From Massilia oculi (GTDB lineage: Bacteria > Pseudomonadota > Gammaproteobacteria > Burkholderiales > Burkholderiaceae_D), in contig NZ_CP029343.1 in NCBI RefSeq assembly GCF_003143515.1, positions 4,960,001 through 5,024,000 on the forward strand: a DNA stretch of 64,000 bases, written 5' to 3'. Below the pieces are notes generated by a model. The model had not been told where the DNA came from. It did no database searches and saw only the letters and a list, made by a program, of their open reading frames with translations. Each line of letters starts with the position of its first letter. Position 1 is the first letter of the stretch. A program made the position numbers and the translations under genes. This document shows, in pieces, positions 40,690-52,278 of this stretch.

Positions 40690-41900
40690 GGCTGGCCCTC
40701 CAGGACGCCGATCGCACGGGCGAACTGGCGCATGACGGCGCCTTCGGCGTAGCGGTTGGCGATGGTCTCGCTCAGGCGCCTGGCGTGGAGATCGGGCGCA
40801 TCGCGGTGGATGAAGCGGTAGCGCATCTTGGCGCGCGCGTCCGCCACGTCGGCCACCGCCCAGCGCTGGTCCGGCGCATAGGTGGTGCCGGGCCAGTCGA
40901 TCGCTTCCAGGCGGCCGCCGACCAGGCCCGGATGGTCGCGCCCGAGGTAGTCGAGGGGGCCGCTCCAGCCCGTCATCAGGACCGGACGCCCGAGGGTGGC
41001 GGCCTCGAAGGCGCCCATGCCCCAGCCTTCGGCGCGGCTCAGGGACACATAGGTGTCGCCGATGCCGTGCACGCGGTCGATCCAGCTGCCATCGAGGCCG
41101 TCGCCGGCCAGTACGCCGATGCGCGGCAGTTGCGCGCGTGGGCTGCGCGCGGCGAAGGCGCGGATGGTTTCCTGCACCAGCTCGCGCGAGGTCTTGCCCT
41201 GTTCGTGGGGCAGCGGGAAATGCACCGGCCGGGTCGAGGTCTTGATGCACAGGGCGGCCGCTTCGACGGCCGTGAATTCGGCGAGGAAGGCCTCGACCAG
41301 GCGCGGCAAGTCCTTGCGCAGCATCCAGGCGCCGATCGTGTAGAACACGTGGTCATCCGGCCGGAAGCCCATCCGCTCGCGCAGTTCGGCGCGTGCGGCG
41401 GGCGTGACGTCGTCGACCGCGTGGCGCCGGATGTGCGGCACCACGTGCACCGGCACGGTCACGCCGCCGGCGCGAAACGCATTCGCGTTGAAGGTCGACG
41501 GTACCAGCACCGCCTCGAAGCGGTTCAGGATCGCCGGCCAGTGGGCCGGGATGCGGTCGGCTTCCCAGGTGCAGTAGGCATAGTTGCGCTTGCCCGGCTC
41601 GAGGCAGGCTTCCAGGTATTCGGGCACCAGGTGGGCGACCACGATCTCGCAGTCGCGCGGTGCCGCGCAGCGCGCGAGGATGGCGGGCAGGTCGCGCAGG
41701 CCCGGGTCGGCGCCCGCCGCGCGCATGCATTCGAGCAGCCCGGGCGCCATGCCCGGTTCCCAGAACTGCAGGCCCTGCGGCCCCCAGAACACGGGCTGCC
41801 ACTGTACCTCCAGGCCCAGGTTGAGCAGGCCGCGCACGTAGGCAAGGCCCGACAGGCCGTAGCCGGTGGTATCGCCGTAGGAGACATATTTGATGGTCAT
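40686..41900 (-). CDS. GT4-like glycosyltransferase (GT-B fold)
   Basis: The 404-residue protein starts MTIKYVSYGDTTGYGLSG and includes CTWEADRIPAHWPAILNRFEAVLVPSTFNANAF. Its C-terminal donor domain reads VFYTIGAWMLRKDLPRLVEAF, DTYVSLSRAEGWGMGAFEAATLGRPVLMTGWSG. The E-G-W/F-G-x4-EA pattern is the hallmark of family 4 glycosyltransferases. The N-terminal acceptor domain is unusual and gives no clue to the substrate. It is the second gene of the leftward operon, overlapping its neighbours by 4 bp on both sides. Confidence 0.83.
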   Translation of the reverse strand: MTIKYVSYGDTTGYGLSGLAYVRGLLNLGLEVQWQPVFWGPQGLQFWEPGMAPGLLECMRAAGADPGLRDLPAILARCAAPRDCEIVVAHLVPEYLEACLEPGKRNYAYCTWEADRIPAHWPAILNRFEAVLVPSTFNANAFRAGGVTVPVHVVPHIRRHAVDDVTPAARAELRERMGFRPDDHVFYTIGAWMLRKDLPRLVEAFLAEFTAVEAAALCIKTSTRPVHFPLPHEQGKTSRELVQETIRAFAARSPRAQLPRIGVLAGDGLDGSWIDRVHGIGDTYVSLSRAEGWGMGAFEAATLGRPVLMTGWSGPLDYLGRDHPGLVGGRLEAIDWPGTTYAPDQRWAVADVADARAKMRYRFIHRDAPDLHARRLSETIANRYAEGAVMRQFARAIGVLEGQP

Positions 41901-43024
41901 GCGGTTTCCTGGTGCGGTCGCTCGACGCGCAGGCCGGCGATGCGCAGCAGCCCCGCGCCGGCGCTGAAGACGCCGATCACGATGTCCTTGCGGCTGGTGG
42001 CGACGTCGAGGTCGAGCGCCGGCGTGGCCGCGCCGCCGCCCAGGCGGTGCCCGGCGCGCGCCAGCGGCAAGCCGGAATCGTTCTCCAGCGCCGCCAGGGT
42101 CACTGCGGCGCCGGCGGCCGCGTCGTCCAGCTCGAGCAGCACCCGGTAGCGGCCCGCCGCGAACGGGATCGGCAGGTGGCACAGCGCCACCGTGTCGAGC
42201 GCGCCGTCGCTCCTGGCCGGCGCGCCTGGATAGACCAGGCGGCCGCCGTCGAGCGTTGCCGCGGTGCGACCATGGCGCGCCAGGTAATCGGCCTGGATCA
42301 GCACCGGATAATCGGCGGCATAGGTCAGGCGGGCGTAATAGAAATCGTTGTAGTCGTTGACGCCCCGGTCCAGCCCCAGTTCCGCCAGCCCGGCGGCGCG
42401 TTTGGTGCGGTAGCCGATCAGGCGACCGTCGGTGGCGTCGACGAAGGCCAGCGACTCGGTATCGTTGCGCTGGGCCAGGTTGCTCACCTCGCCCAGGTGG
42501 ATCTGGTCCGGTTCGCAGTGCAGGGCGATCGCCTTGCCCAGCAGCACCGGACCCGTGGGGCACAGCGAGGAAGCGCCACGGTAGCGGCTGCGGCAGTTGG
42601 CCACGATCATCCGGATCGCCGCCGCCAGGGCCGGCGCGCCGGCCGGCGCCCCCAGGATGGTGTTGCTCACGATCCAGGGCGCAACCACGGCGCGGTCGCG
42701 GAACACGATCAGCTTGCCCGATTCCAGCGGCAGCGGGGCATGGAAGAACACCGACAGGTCGGCATACAGCCCGCCGAACTCGTGCAGCAGGCACAGGCGC
42801 GCCAGGTCGGCGCGGTAGGCATAGGGCAGCAGCTGATCGTAGGCCCAGGCGACGTCGGCTTCCATATGGGTGCGCAGGAAATCGCGGATGGCGTCCTCGC
42901 GGTACACATGGTGCGGCAGGCCCGGGTGGTGCTCGCGCAACGACGCGAGATTGCGTGCGATGGCGGGCGGGAGCGCCTGGTCGGCAGGGGCCTGGTCGGC
43001 GATGAGAATGCTGAATAGGTTCAT
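41897..43024 (-). CDS. GT32-like glycosyltransferase with C-terminal beta-rich domain
   Basis: The 375-residue protein contains AYRADLARLCLLHEFGGLYADLSVFFHAPLPL, the DXD (here DLS) motif of Gly_transf_sug enzymes, in its first third. From about residue 250 a beta-rich segment (AAGRYRVLLELDDAAAGAAVTLAALE... LRIAGLRVERP) looks like a small carbohydrate-binding sandwich. DLS lacks the second Asp of a typical DXD, so catalysis needs checking. It is the first gene of the four-gene leftward operon; no clear ribosome binding site precedes the ATG. Confidence 0.75.
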   Translation of the reverse strand: MNLFSILIADQAPADQALPPAIARNLASLREHHPGLPHHVYREDAIRDFLRTHMEADVAWAYDQLLPYAYRADLARLCLLHEFGGLYADLSVFFHAPLPLESGKLIVFRDRAVVAPWIVSNTILGAPAGAPALAAAIRMIVANCRSRYRGASSLCPTGPVLLGKAIALHCEPDQIHLGEVSNLAQRNDTESLAFVDATDGRLIGYRTKRAAGLAELGLDRGVNDYNDFYYARLTYAADYPVLIQADYLARHGRTAATLDGGRLVYPGAPARSDGALDTVALCHLPIPFAAGRYRVLLELDDAAAGAAVTLAALENDSGLPLARAGHRLGGGAATPALDLDVATSRKDIVIGVFSAGAGLLRIAGLRVERPHQETA

Positions 43025-43080
43025 TGGCTGAGACGAAAGCGCGTGTCCGCATTGTACGGGATGGCGGGGGCGTGCGGCAT

Positions 43081-43109
43081 CTTGAAAAGGCTCTGGCTCA
43101 ACCCCATCT
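43081..43109 (+). promoter_or_regulatory. RpoH (sigma-32) heat-shock promoter of clpB
   Basis: The -35 box CTTGAAA (43081-43087) and -10 box CCCCATCT (43102-43109) are separated by 14 bp. Both match the sigma-32 consensus nearly perfectly. The clpB ATG is 39 bp downstream with GGAG at 43137-43140. Confidence 0.85.
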
Positions 43110-43147
43110 TGCTCTCATGCTAATAACAACCTCTACGGAGCAACACC

Positions 43148-45757
<2,610 letters not shown>

Positions 45758-45777
45758 CGCAACCTTTGTTGCGGGCA

Positions 45778-45815
45778 CGAGGGGCGCGGTATTCTGCCGC
45801 GCCCCTCGTCATTTT
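45778..45815 (+). terminator. intrinsic terminator after clpB
   Basis: A 12-bp perfect stem (CGAGGGGCGCGG and its complement) with a 7-base loop is followed by TCATTTT. It lies 20 bp after the clpB stop codon. Confidence 0.85.
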
Positions 45816-46048
45816 CCACGATGCGAAATCACTGTTCTGCGATGTGGAATGTGCAGCAAATCCGCCGGCAGGTTCGCTCTCATGCTGAGAAATTTTGTTT
45901 CACATGATGGTTTGGTATTGGTAAGTAGTTGAAATCAAACTAAATTATTTTACTGTTCTGTCTTATATAAGAGTGATTGTGCTGCGCACAAACCGGGCTA
46001 AGATGGTGTCAATGGATTCGCACTTACCTTCAACTTCAGGAGAGCATC

Positions 46049-47347
46049 ATGACCAGCCGTGAACAGCAAATCGCCGAACTGCAGCAGGAATGGGACAGCA
46101 ACCCGCGCTGGAAAGGCGTGGTCCGCAACTACACCGCGGCCGACGTCGTCCGCCTGCGCGGCTCGCTTCCGATCGAGCATACCCTGGCCAAACGCGGCGC
46201 CGACAAGCTGTGGAAGCTGGTGCACGACGAGCCCTACGTCAACGCCCTCGGCGCCCTGACCGGCAACCAGGCGATGCAGCAGGTGAAGGCCGGACTGAAG
46301 GCGATCTACCTGTCGGGCTGGCAGGTGGCGGGCGACGCCAATGCCGCCGGCGAGATGTATCCCGACCAGTCGCTGTATCCGGCCAACTCGGTGCCGCTGG
46401 TCGTGCGCCGCATCAACAACACCTTCCAGCGCGCCGACCAGATCCAGTGGTCCGAGGGCAAGGACGATATCGATTACTTCGCGCCGATCGTGGCCGATGC
46501 CGAGGCCGGCTTCGGCGGCGTGCTCAATGCCTACGAACTCATGAAGTCGATGATCGAGGCGGGCGCCGCCGGCGTGCACTTTGAAGACCAGCTGGCCTCG
46601 GTCAAGAAATGCGGTCACATGGGCGGCAAGGTGCTGGTGCCCACCCGCGAGGCGGTCGAGAAACTCAACGCCGCCCGCCTGGCCGCCGACGTGATGGGCA
46701 CGTCGACCCTGGTCATCGCCCGCACCGATGCCGAGGCCGCCGACCTGCTGACCTCGGACGTCGACGCCAACGACAAGGAATTCTGCACCGGCGAGCGCAC
46801 GGTGGAGGGCTTCTTCCGCGTCAAGCCGGGCATCGAGCAGGCGATCTCGCGCGGCCTGGCCTATGCGCCGTATGCCGACCTGGTGTGGTGCGAGACCGGC
46901 AAGCCCGACCTCGAGTTCGCGCGCCGCTTCGCCGACGCCATCCACGCGAAATTCCCCGGCAAGATGCTGGCCTATAACTGCTCGCCCTCGTTCAACTGGA
47001 AAAAGAACCTGGACGACGCCACCATCGCCAGGTTCCAGAAAGAGCTCGGCGCCATGGGCTATAAATTCCAGTTCATCACCCTGGCTGGCTTCCATGCGCT
47101 CAACTACGGCATGTTCAATCTCGCCCACGGCTACGCCCGCAGCGGCATGTCGGCCTTCGTCGAGCTGCAAGAGGCGGAATTCGCGGCCGCCGAGAAGGGC
47201 TTCACCGCCGTCAAGCACCAGCGCGAAGTGGGCACCGGCTACTTCGACGCCGTGACCCAGGCCATCCAGCAGGGCCAGAGCTCGACCACCGCATTGCATG
47301 GCTCGACGGAGGATGAACAGTTCTTCGAGCCCAAAAAGGTTGCGTGA
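46049..47347 (+). CDS. aceA: isocitrate lyase
   Basis: The 432-residue protein carries the isocitrate lyase signature [16 protein letters not shown] with catalytic Cys188, plus [30 protein letters not shown] and [13 protein letters not shown]. It splits isocitrate into glyoxylate and succinate, allowing growth on acetate and fatty acids through the glyoxylate shunt. Length matches E. coli AceA (434). The start at 46049 follows AGGAGA. The 230-bp upstream region is A+T-rich with TATATAAG near 45964-45971 as a possible -10 box. Malate synthase is not adjacent. Confidence 0.97.
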   Translation: MTSREQQIAELQQEWDSNPRWKGVVRNYTAADVVRLRGSLPIEHTLAKRGADKLWKLVHDEPYVNALGALTGNQAMQQVKAGLKAIYLSGWQVAGDANAAGEMYPDQSLYPANSVPLVVRRINNTFQRADQIQWSEGKDDIDYFAPIVADAEAGFGGVLNAYELMKSMIEAGAAGVHFEDQLASVKKCGHMGGKVLVPTREAVEKLNAARLAADVMGTSTLVIARTDAEAADLLTSDVDANDKEFCTGERTVEGFFRVKPGIEQAISRGLAYAPYADLVWCETGKPDLEFARRFADAIHAKFPGKMLAYNCSPSFNWKKNLDDATIARFQKELGAMGYKFQFITLAGFHALNYGMFNLAHGYARSGMSAFVELQEAEFAAAEKGFTAVKHQREVGTGYFDAVTQAIQQGQSSTTALHGSTEDEQFFEPKKVA

Positions 47348-47352
47348 TCGTC

Positions 47353-47378
47353 GGGGCGGCGACGTAGTCGCCGGCCCC
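47353..47378 (+). terminator. hairpin after aceA
   Basis: GGGGCGGCGAC pairs with GTCGCCGGCCCC across a GTA loop, with one bulged base. It starts six bases after the aceA stop codon. No T-run follows, so its efficiency as an intrinsic terminator is uncertain. Confidence 0.5.
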
Positions 47379-47476
47379 CACTGGAATTCCCAGCCGCAGT
47401 CGGTTGTAGTGGATAATGGCGCCACATTCTGCCGCCAACTTTCTCGCGGCAACGACTCTTTTAGGAATTCCAGCTT

Positions 47477-48727
47477 ATGTTGAGCTACCGCCACGCCTTC
47501 CACGCGGGTAACCACGCCGATGTCCTCAAGCATTTTGTACAGGTGCAGCTGCACCTGTACATGAACCAGAAGGATGCCGCCTATACCTATATCGACACCC
47601 ACTCGGGCGCCGGCGTGTATGCGCTCGATAGTTTCCAGGCGACCAAGACCGCCGAGTTCGATACCGGCATCGGCCCGCTGTGGAACTGCACCGATGTCCC
47701 GGCCCCGCTGAAGGAATACCTCGACCTCATCCGGGGCATGAATCCGAGCGGCAAGATGCGCTACTACCCGGGTTCGCCGTATGTGGCCGAGCAGATGTCG
47801 CGCGAGCAGGATCGCCTGCGCCTGTTCGAGCTGCACCCAGCCGATTGCAAGATCCTGGCCGATAACTTCCGCAAGCTCGACGCACACAAGGCCGAGCAGG
47901 GCGAGCGCTCGCGCGGCCGCCGCGTGATCATCGAGCATGGCGACGGCTTCCACAGCATGAAGGCGCTGCTGCCGCCGCCGTCGCGCCGCGCGCTGGTGCT
48001 GATCGATCCGCCCTACGAGATCAAGGACGACTACAAGCGCGTGCGCGACGCGCTTGAAGAAGCGTTGGGTAAATTCCCGAGCGGCATGTATGCGATCTGG
48101 TACCCGGTGCTGCAGCGCATGGAGTCGCGCCAGTTCGCCGACCGCCTCAAGCGCCTGCCGGCCAAGGAATGGCTCAACGTCACCCTGACCACCAATACCC
48201 CGACCCCGGACGGCACCGGCCTGCACAGCAGCGGCATGTTCATCCTGAATCCGCCGTACACACTGGAGCCGATCCTGCGCGAAGTCATGCCCTATCTGGT
48301 GCGCGTGCTGGGCAAGGATGCCGGCGCGCGCTTCACGATCGAAAAGGGCACCCAGGTGACGGGCGCCGCCGCCGGCCGCCTGGCGGGCGACGCGCCGCGT
48401 GCGCCGGTGGGCAATGCGCGCCGCGCCAGCCCGCTGTCGGGCAAGGGCAGCCTGCGCCTGCCGGGCCAGAGCATGCCGCGCGTCGACGAGGCGCCGGCCG
48501 CCCCGGCCAAGCCGGCGCGCGCCGGCGGTCCACGCACTGCCGCGCCACGCGATGGTGCACCGCGCGACGGCGCGCCACGCGGCAACGCGTCGCGCAGCCG
48601 TGCCGACGCGGCCACGGGCCCGCGTGACGGCGCACCGCGCACCGCGCGCAACAGCGCCGCCCGGCCGGCAGCGCCGAGCGCGCCGCGCAATGGCCGCACC
48701 CGCCAGGGCGGTGGCGGCCGCGGCTGA
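47477..48727 (+). CDS. rlmJ: 23S rRNA (adenine2030-N6)-methyltransferase RlmJ with long C-terminal tail
   Basis: The first ~290 residues match RlmJ: MLSYRHAFHAGNHADVLKH at the start, YIDTHSGAGVYAL for SAM binding, the amino-methyltransferase motif IDPPYE (Asp177-Pro-Pro-Tyr180) and SSGMFILNPPYTLE. RlmJ methylates A2030 of 23S rRNA. E. coli RlmJ has 280 residues; this one has 416. The extra ~120 residues are a low-complexity Arg/Ala/Pro/Gly tail with PRDGAPRDGAPRGN repeats ending RTRQGGGGRG, resembling disordered RNA-binding tails of RNA helicases. Confidence 0.93.
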   Translation: MLSYRHAFHAGNHADVLKHFVQVQLHLYMNQKDAAYTYIDTHSGAGVYALDSFQATKTAEFDTGIGPLWNCTDVPAPLKEYLDLIRGMNPSGKMRYYPGSPYVAEQMSREQDRLRLFELHPADCKILADNFRKLDAHKAEQGERSRGRRVIIEHGDGFHSMKALLPPPSRRALVLIDPPYEIKDDYKRVRDALEEALGKFPSGMYAIWYPVLQRMESRQFADRLKRLPAKEWLNVTLTTNTPTPDGTGLHSSGMFILNPPYTLEPILREVMPYLVRVLGKDAGARFTIEKGTQVTGAAAGRLAGDAPRAPVGNARRASPLSGKGSLRLPGQSMPRVDEAPAAPAKPARAGGPRTAAPRDGAPRDGAPRGNASRSRADAATGPRDGAPRTARNSAARPAAPSAPRNGRTRQGGGGRG

Positions 48728-48753
48728 TTCGAACCCCGTTCGATTCGATGTCG

Positions 48754-48775
48754 AAATGCTAAGATTAGCATTTTT
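48754..48775 (+). terminator. short inverted repeat with T-run after rlmJ
   Basis: AAATGCTAA and its perfect complement TTAGCATTT are separated by GA and run into TTTTT. The stem is A+T-rich and only 9 bp, so it may be a weak terminator of rlmJ or a protein-binding palindrome in the promoter region of the next gene. Confidence 0.45.
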
Positions 48776-48858
48776 GTAGTATAGTCGGCGTAGATGGGCG
48801 GCGTGTGCCGTCCACCGGGCGCGGCGCGCTGCCGTGACTGTTTCCAGGAGTATTTTCG

Positions 48859-50139
48859 ATGCACGCCGATGCAACGGCAGCGGTCTCCGTGCCGTCCGAT
48901 GATTTCTTTCTTGCGCGTCAGCCCATTCTCGGGCGCGACCAGCATCTGGTGGCGTTCGAGCTGCTGTTCCGTGCGGCCGGCGAGGACCACGACGCCAAGC
49001 TGACCGACGGCGCGGCGGCCACCGCCGCCGTCATCTCGCACGCATCCCAGCTCGGCATGGAGCAGGTGGTGGGAGAGCAGCTTGCCTTCGTCAATGTCGA
49101 CGAGGTGGTGTTGATGAGCGACTTCGTGCGCTTCCTGCCTCCACACAAGGTGATCCTTGAAATCCTCGAGACGGTGGAACCGACGCCGGAACTGCTGGCG
49201 CGGGTGTCCGAGCTCAAGGAACTCGGCTTCAAATTCGCGGTCGACGACGTGGTCGAGCACTCGAGCGAGCTCGACAAACTGGTGCAGCTGGTCGACATCA
49301 TCAAGGTCGACGTCAAGGGCGTGGTCCCGAACGCGCTGGCGCAGCTGGTCGCATCGCTGCGCGGCACCGGCAAGCGCCTGCTGGCCGAGAAGGTCGAGAC
49401 CATCGACGAGTTCAAGCTGTGCATGGAACTCGGCTTCGAGTATTTCCAGGGCTATTATTTCGCGCGACCCGTGACCCTCAGCGGACGCAAGATCACGCCG
49501 TCCGAGATCACCATCCTGCGCCTGCTGGAACTGGTCAACTCGAACGCCGACAGCCAGGCGATCGAGACCGCCGTCAAGCGCGACGCGTTGATCAGCCTGA
49601 ACCTGCTGCGCCTGGTGAACAGCCGCGCGGTGCCCGGTCCGCGCATCGAGTCGCTGTCGCAGGCCCTGGCCCAGCTCGGCCGGCGCCAGCTGGGGCGCTG
49701 GCTGCAGATTCTGCTGTACACGGCGGCCGGCGCCCGGGTCGAGCTCAAGTCGCCGCTGCTGCAGCTGGCCACGACGCGCGGCAAGCTGCTCGAACTGATG
49801 ACGCTGCGCGTGCGGCCGGGCGACACCGCCAGCGCCGACCGCGCCTTCACGGTGGGCATCATGTCGCTGGCCGAAGCCCTGTTCTCGGTGCCGATGGCCG
49901 ACATCCTGGCCCACGTCGACATCGCTCACGACGTGCGCGAGGCGCTGCTGGAGCGCGAAGGCGACTTCGGCACCATGCTGCGCATCGCCGAGCTGCTCGA
50001 GGCGGCCGAGGGTGGCGGCAAGCTGGCCTGCGCGCTCAAGAAGATCGGCCTGACGGTGGCCGAGGTGCGCGAGATCGAGCTGGCGGCGTTCGACTGGGTG
50101 CGCGAGCTGACCACCGACGCTCCGCCGCTGCCGCAGTAG
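48859..50139 (+). CDS. EAL-HDOD (YuxH-type) signalling protein
   Basis: The 426-residue cytoplasmic protein pairs an N-terminal EAL-like domain (residues 15-215) with a C-terminal HDOD domain (about 225-420). The EAL domain begins FFLARQPILGRDQHLVAFELLFR, so the signature is E-L-L. It has ILEILET and DIIKVDVKG, but DDVVEHSS replaces the DDFG catalytic motif. The phosphodiesterase activity is therefore probably lost, as in other YuxH-type proteins, leaving a c-di-GMP-binding or purely regulatory role. The HDOD part has LISLNLLRLVNSRA and QALAQLGRRQLGRWLQILLY. Confidence 0.88.
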   Translation: MHADATAAVSVPSDDFFLARQPILGRDQHLVAFELLFRAAGEDHDAKLTDGAAATAAVISHASQLGMEQVVGEQLAFVNVDEVVLMSDFVRFLPPHKVILEILETVEPTPELLARVSELKELGFKFAVDDVVEHSSELDKLVQLVDIIKVDVKGVVPNALAQLVASLRGTGKRLLAEKVETIDEFKLCMELGFEYFQGYYFARPVTLSGRKITPSEITILRLLELVNSNADSQAIETAVKRDALISLNLLRLVNSRAVPGPRIESLSQALAQLGRRQLGRWLQILLYTAAGARVELKSPLLQLATTRGKLLELMTLRVRPGDTASADRAFTVGIMSLAEALFSVPMADILAHVDIAHDVREALLEREGDFGTMLRIAELLEAAEGGGKLACALKKIGLTVAEVREIELAAFDWVRELTTDAPPLPQ

Positions 50140-50205
50140 CTACGGCATCGCCTTTGGTGACATTGCGTGAGCGTGTGGTGCCGCGCCAGGCGCTACAGTC
50201 ATGGG

Positions 50206-51516
50206 ATGAGTGTCGCCATCCTTTTCCTGGCCGCCGCCGCGGCCGTCGCTTCGGTCCACGATTCCGCAGAACAGGATCGCATCCGGCAAGCGATGAAATT
50301 CGATCTTTACGCCTGCGCGCGTCCCGACTATCCGCCTGCCGCGCTTGCGCAAAGGGCCGGGGGACAGTCGACGCTGGACATCCGGATCGATGCCGAGGGC
50401 AAGGTCACTGACGCCCGTGTCGCGGTGTCCAGCGGCAGGGCCGATCTGGACGCGGCGGCGCTGGCCGGCATCCGCAAATGCGCCTTCCATGCGCTGAACA
50501 CGCTGGGCAAGTCTCCAGGCAAACGGTTTGCGGCGCAGTTCATCTGGCAGCCGGGCGAACCGCCCCGGGCGCTCGATCCGGCGCTGGTCGCGCGTACCCA
50601 GCGGCTGGCGGAACTGGGCGATCCCGCCGCCCAGAACACGCTCGGCACCTGGCATGAGCAGGGGCGCTTCGGACAGAAAGACCTGGCGCAGGCCGCGGCC
50701 TTGTACCGTCTGGCAGCGCACGGCGGCAATGCTTTCGCGCAGAACAATCTCGGGGTATTGCTCAACCGCGGCGTCGGCGTGGCGCGCGATCGCCGCCAGG
50801 CGGTCTTCTGGTATGCCAGGGCAGCCGAACAGGGTCATGGCTGGGCCCAGGCCAATCTGTCCTGGGCCTATCAGCATGGCAGCGCCGGCGAGCCGAATAT
50901 GGAGCAGGCGCGCGCGTGGCTGACCCGGTCGGCCGAAGGCGGTCTGGCCGCCGCCCAGGTGCGCCTCGGCCTGCTGATGCTTGAGCGGGCGGTCTATGCC
51001 GAAACGCGGGCGCCGGGTGCGCAGTGGTTCGCACGCGCGGCCGTGGCGGACGATCCCGCCGGCCTCTACTACCTGGGGCGCAGTTACGAGCTGGGAGTCG
51101 GCAACGAGCCGGATGACGCGCTGGCCGCTGCACTGTACCGGCGCGCGCTCGGGCGTAGCGGCGGACGCGCCGAAACGGCGCTGGCGACATTGATCGAGGC
51201 CGGCCGGGAGCAGGCCGAAGCGCCGGACGAAGCGCTGACATTGTACGAGACCGCGATGCGGTCGGGCGATGGCGGCGCCTTCTATCACTATGGACTCGTG
51301 CTGGAACGGCGTGGCGATCACGCGCTGGCGGCCGCGCTGTTCCGGCATGGACAGCGGCTGGGAGACTGCCGGGCGGCCGTGCGAGCCATCCAGGCCCGGG
51401 CGGGGAGGGCGCCGCAAGCGCACGTCGCATCGCTGCGTGCGATCCGGCCGGTATCGGTGGAGCAGTGCGGCAATCCGCTCGACCCCCGGCGTCACGGTTG
51501 GCGCGAGCTTTACTGA
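50206..51516 (+). CDS. exported protein with TonB-C-like and Sel1-repeat domains
   Basis: The 436-residue protein starts with a signal peptide (MSVAILFLAAAAAVASVHDS). Residues 30-110 resemble a TonB C-terminal domain (ARPDYPPAALAQRAGGQSTLDIRIDAEGKVTDARVAVSSG). The remainder holds about eight Sel1-like repeats of the form A-x-AQ-x-LG-x2-Y-x2-G-x3 (NAFAQNNLGVLLNRGVGV, HGWAQANLSWAYQHGSAG). It is likely periplasmic and mediates protein-protein contacts. No transmembrane anchor for a TonB system is present, so it is not a TonB itself. Its 3' end overlaps the convergent methyltransferase gene by 7 bp. Confidence 0.75.
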   Translation: MSVAILFLAAAAAVASVHDSAEQDRIRQAMKFDLYACARPDYPPAALAQRAGGQSTLDIRIDAEGKVTDARVAVSSGRADLDAAALAGIRKCAFHALNTLGKSPGKRFAAQFIWQPGEPPRALDPALVARTQRLAELGDPAAQNTLGTWHEQGRFGQKDLAQAAALYRLAAHGGNAFAQNNLGVLLNRGVGVARDRRQAVFWYARAAEQGHGWAQANLSWAYQHGSAGEPNMEQARAWLTRSAEGGLAAAQVRLGLLMLERAVYAETRAPGAQWFARAAVADDPAGLYYLGRSYELGVGNEPDDALAAALYRRALGRSGGRAETALATLIEAGREQAEAPDEALTLYETAMRSGDGGAFYHYGLVLERRGDHALAAALFRHGQRLGDCRAAVRAIQARAGRAPQAHVASLRAIRPVSVEQCGNPLDPRRHGWRELY

Positions 51517-52259
51517 CCCAAAAACAGGAATACGGTCGGTTTCTTGTGGAAGTCCGGCCCGTTATTGACCGCCAGCGCCGCCTTCCACCTGGCGGCCGTC
51601 ATGGTGCGCACCGACTCCGTGGGCAGCGACAGGTCGGTCGCCACGCAGATCAGGGTGCCGGGCTGGCAAGCGCCCGCCAGCGCTTCGAGCATGGCGCCGT
51701 TGCGATACGGCGTTTCGATCAGCAGCTGGGTCTGGCGCTCGGCGCGCGAACGTTTTTCCAGATCGACGATGCGCTTGGTGCGCTGCGCCGCGTCAAGCGG
51801 CAGGTAGCCGTTGAAGGCGAAGCTTTGTCCGTTCAGGCCGCTGGCCATGACGGCCAGCAGCAGCGACGACGGTCCCACCAGCGGTCGCACGGCGATGCCG
51901 TGCTGGTGGGCCAGGCGCACCAGGTCGGCGCCGGGGTCGGCCACCGCCGGCACGCCGGCTTCCGACACCAGGCCCGCGTCGCGGCCCGCCTGCAGCGGCG
52001 CCAGTAGTTGCGCCAGCGCCGTCGGCGGCGTATTCACGTTCAGTTCCGCGATCTCGATTTCCTGCAGCGGCTTGGCCAGCGGATGGTCGATCGCGATCAG
52101 TTTCAGGAAGGCGCGGGCGGTCTTGGCGTTTTCCGCCACGAAGTAATCGAGCTTGCTGGTCAGCGCCTGCACCTGGGTCGGGAGCAGGGCGTTCAGGGCG
52201 CCGGGAGCGGCGTCGGTCGGGCCGAGGGTGTTCGGAATCAGGTACAGGGTGCCGGGCAT
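51510..52259 (-). CDS. RsmI-like SAM-dependent methyltransferase (tetrapyrrole-methylase fold)
   Basis: The 249-residue protein begins MPGTLYLIPNTLGP and shows the tetrapyrrole-methylase (RsmI) pattern: AENAKTARAFLK, DAGLVSEAGVPAVADPGADLVRLAH, VRPLVGPSSLLLAVMASGLNGQSFAFNGYLP and QLLIETPYRNGAML. RsmI makes 2'-O-methyl C1402 in 16S rRNA, but this short form lacks the C-terminal extension of true RsmI and belongs to a paralogous group of uncertain target. It lies 20 bp downstream of maf on the same strand and is probably co-transcribed. Confidence 0.82.
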   Translation of the reverse strand: MPGTLYLIPNTLGPTDAAPGALNALLPTQVQALTSKLDYFVAENAKTARAFLKLIAIDHPLAKPLQEIEIAELNVNTPPTALAQLLAPLQAGRDAGLVSEAGVPAVADPGADLVRLAHQHGIAVRPLVGPSSLLLAVMASGLNGQSFAFNGYLPLDAAQRTKRIVDLEKRSRAERQTQLLIETPYRNGAMLEALAGACQPGTLICVATDLSLPTESVRTMTAARWKAALAVNNGPDFHKKPTVFLFLGQ

Positions 52260-52278
52260 GATGAAATGAATAAATGAA

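Noticed and set aside
47477..48727. Recent transfer because of the low-complexity rlmJ tail
   Set aside because: Base composition and codon use match the neighbours, and gene-by-gene context is ordinary chromosome; a tail extension explains it.
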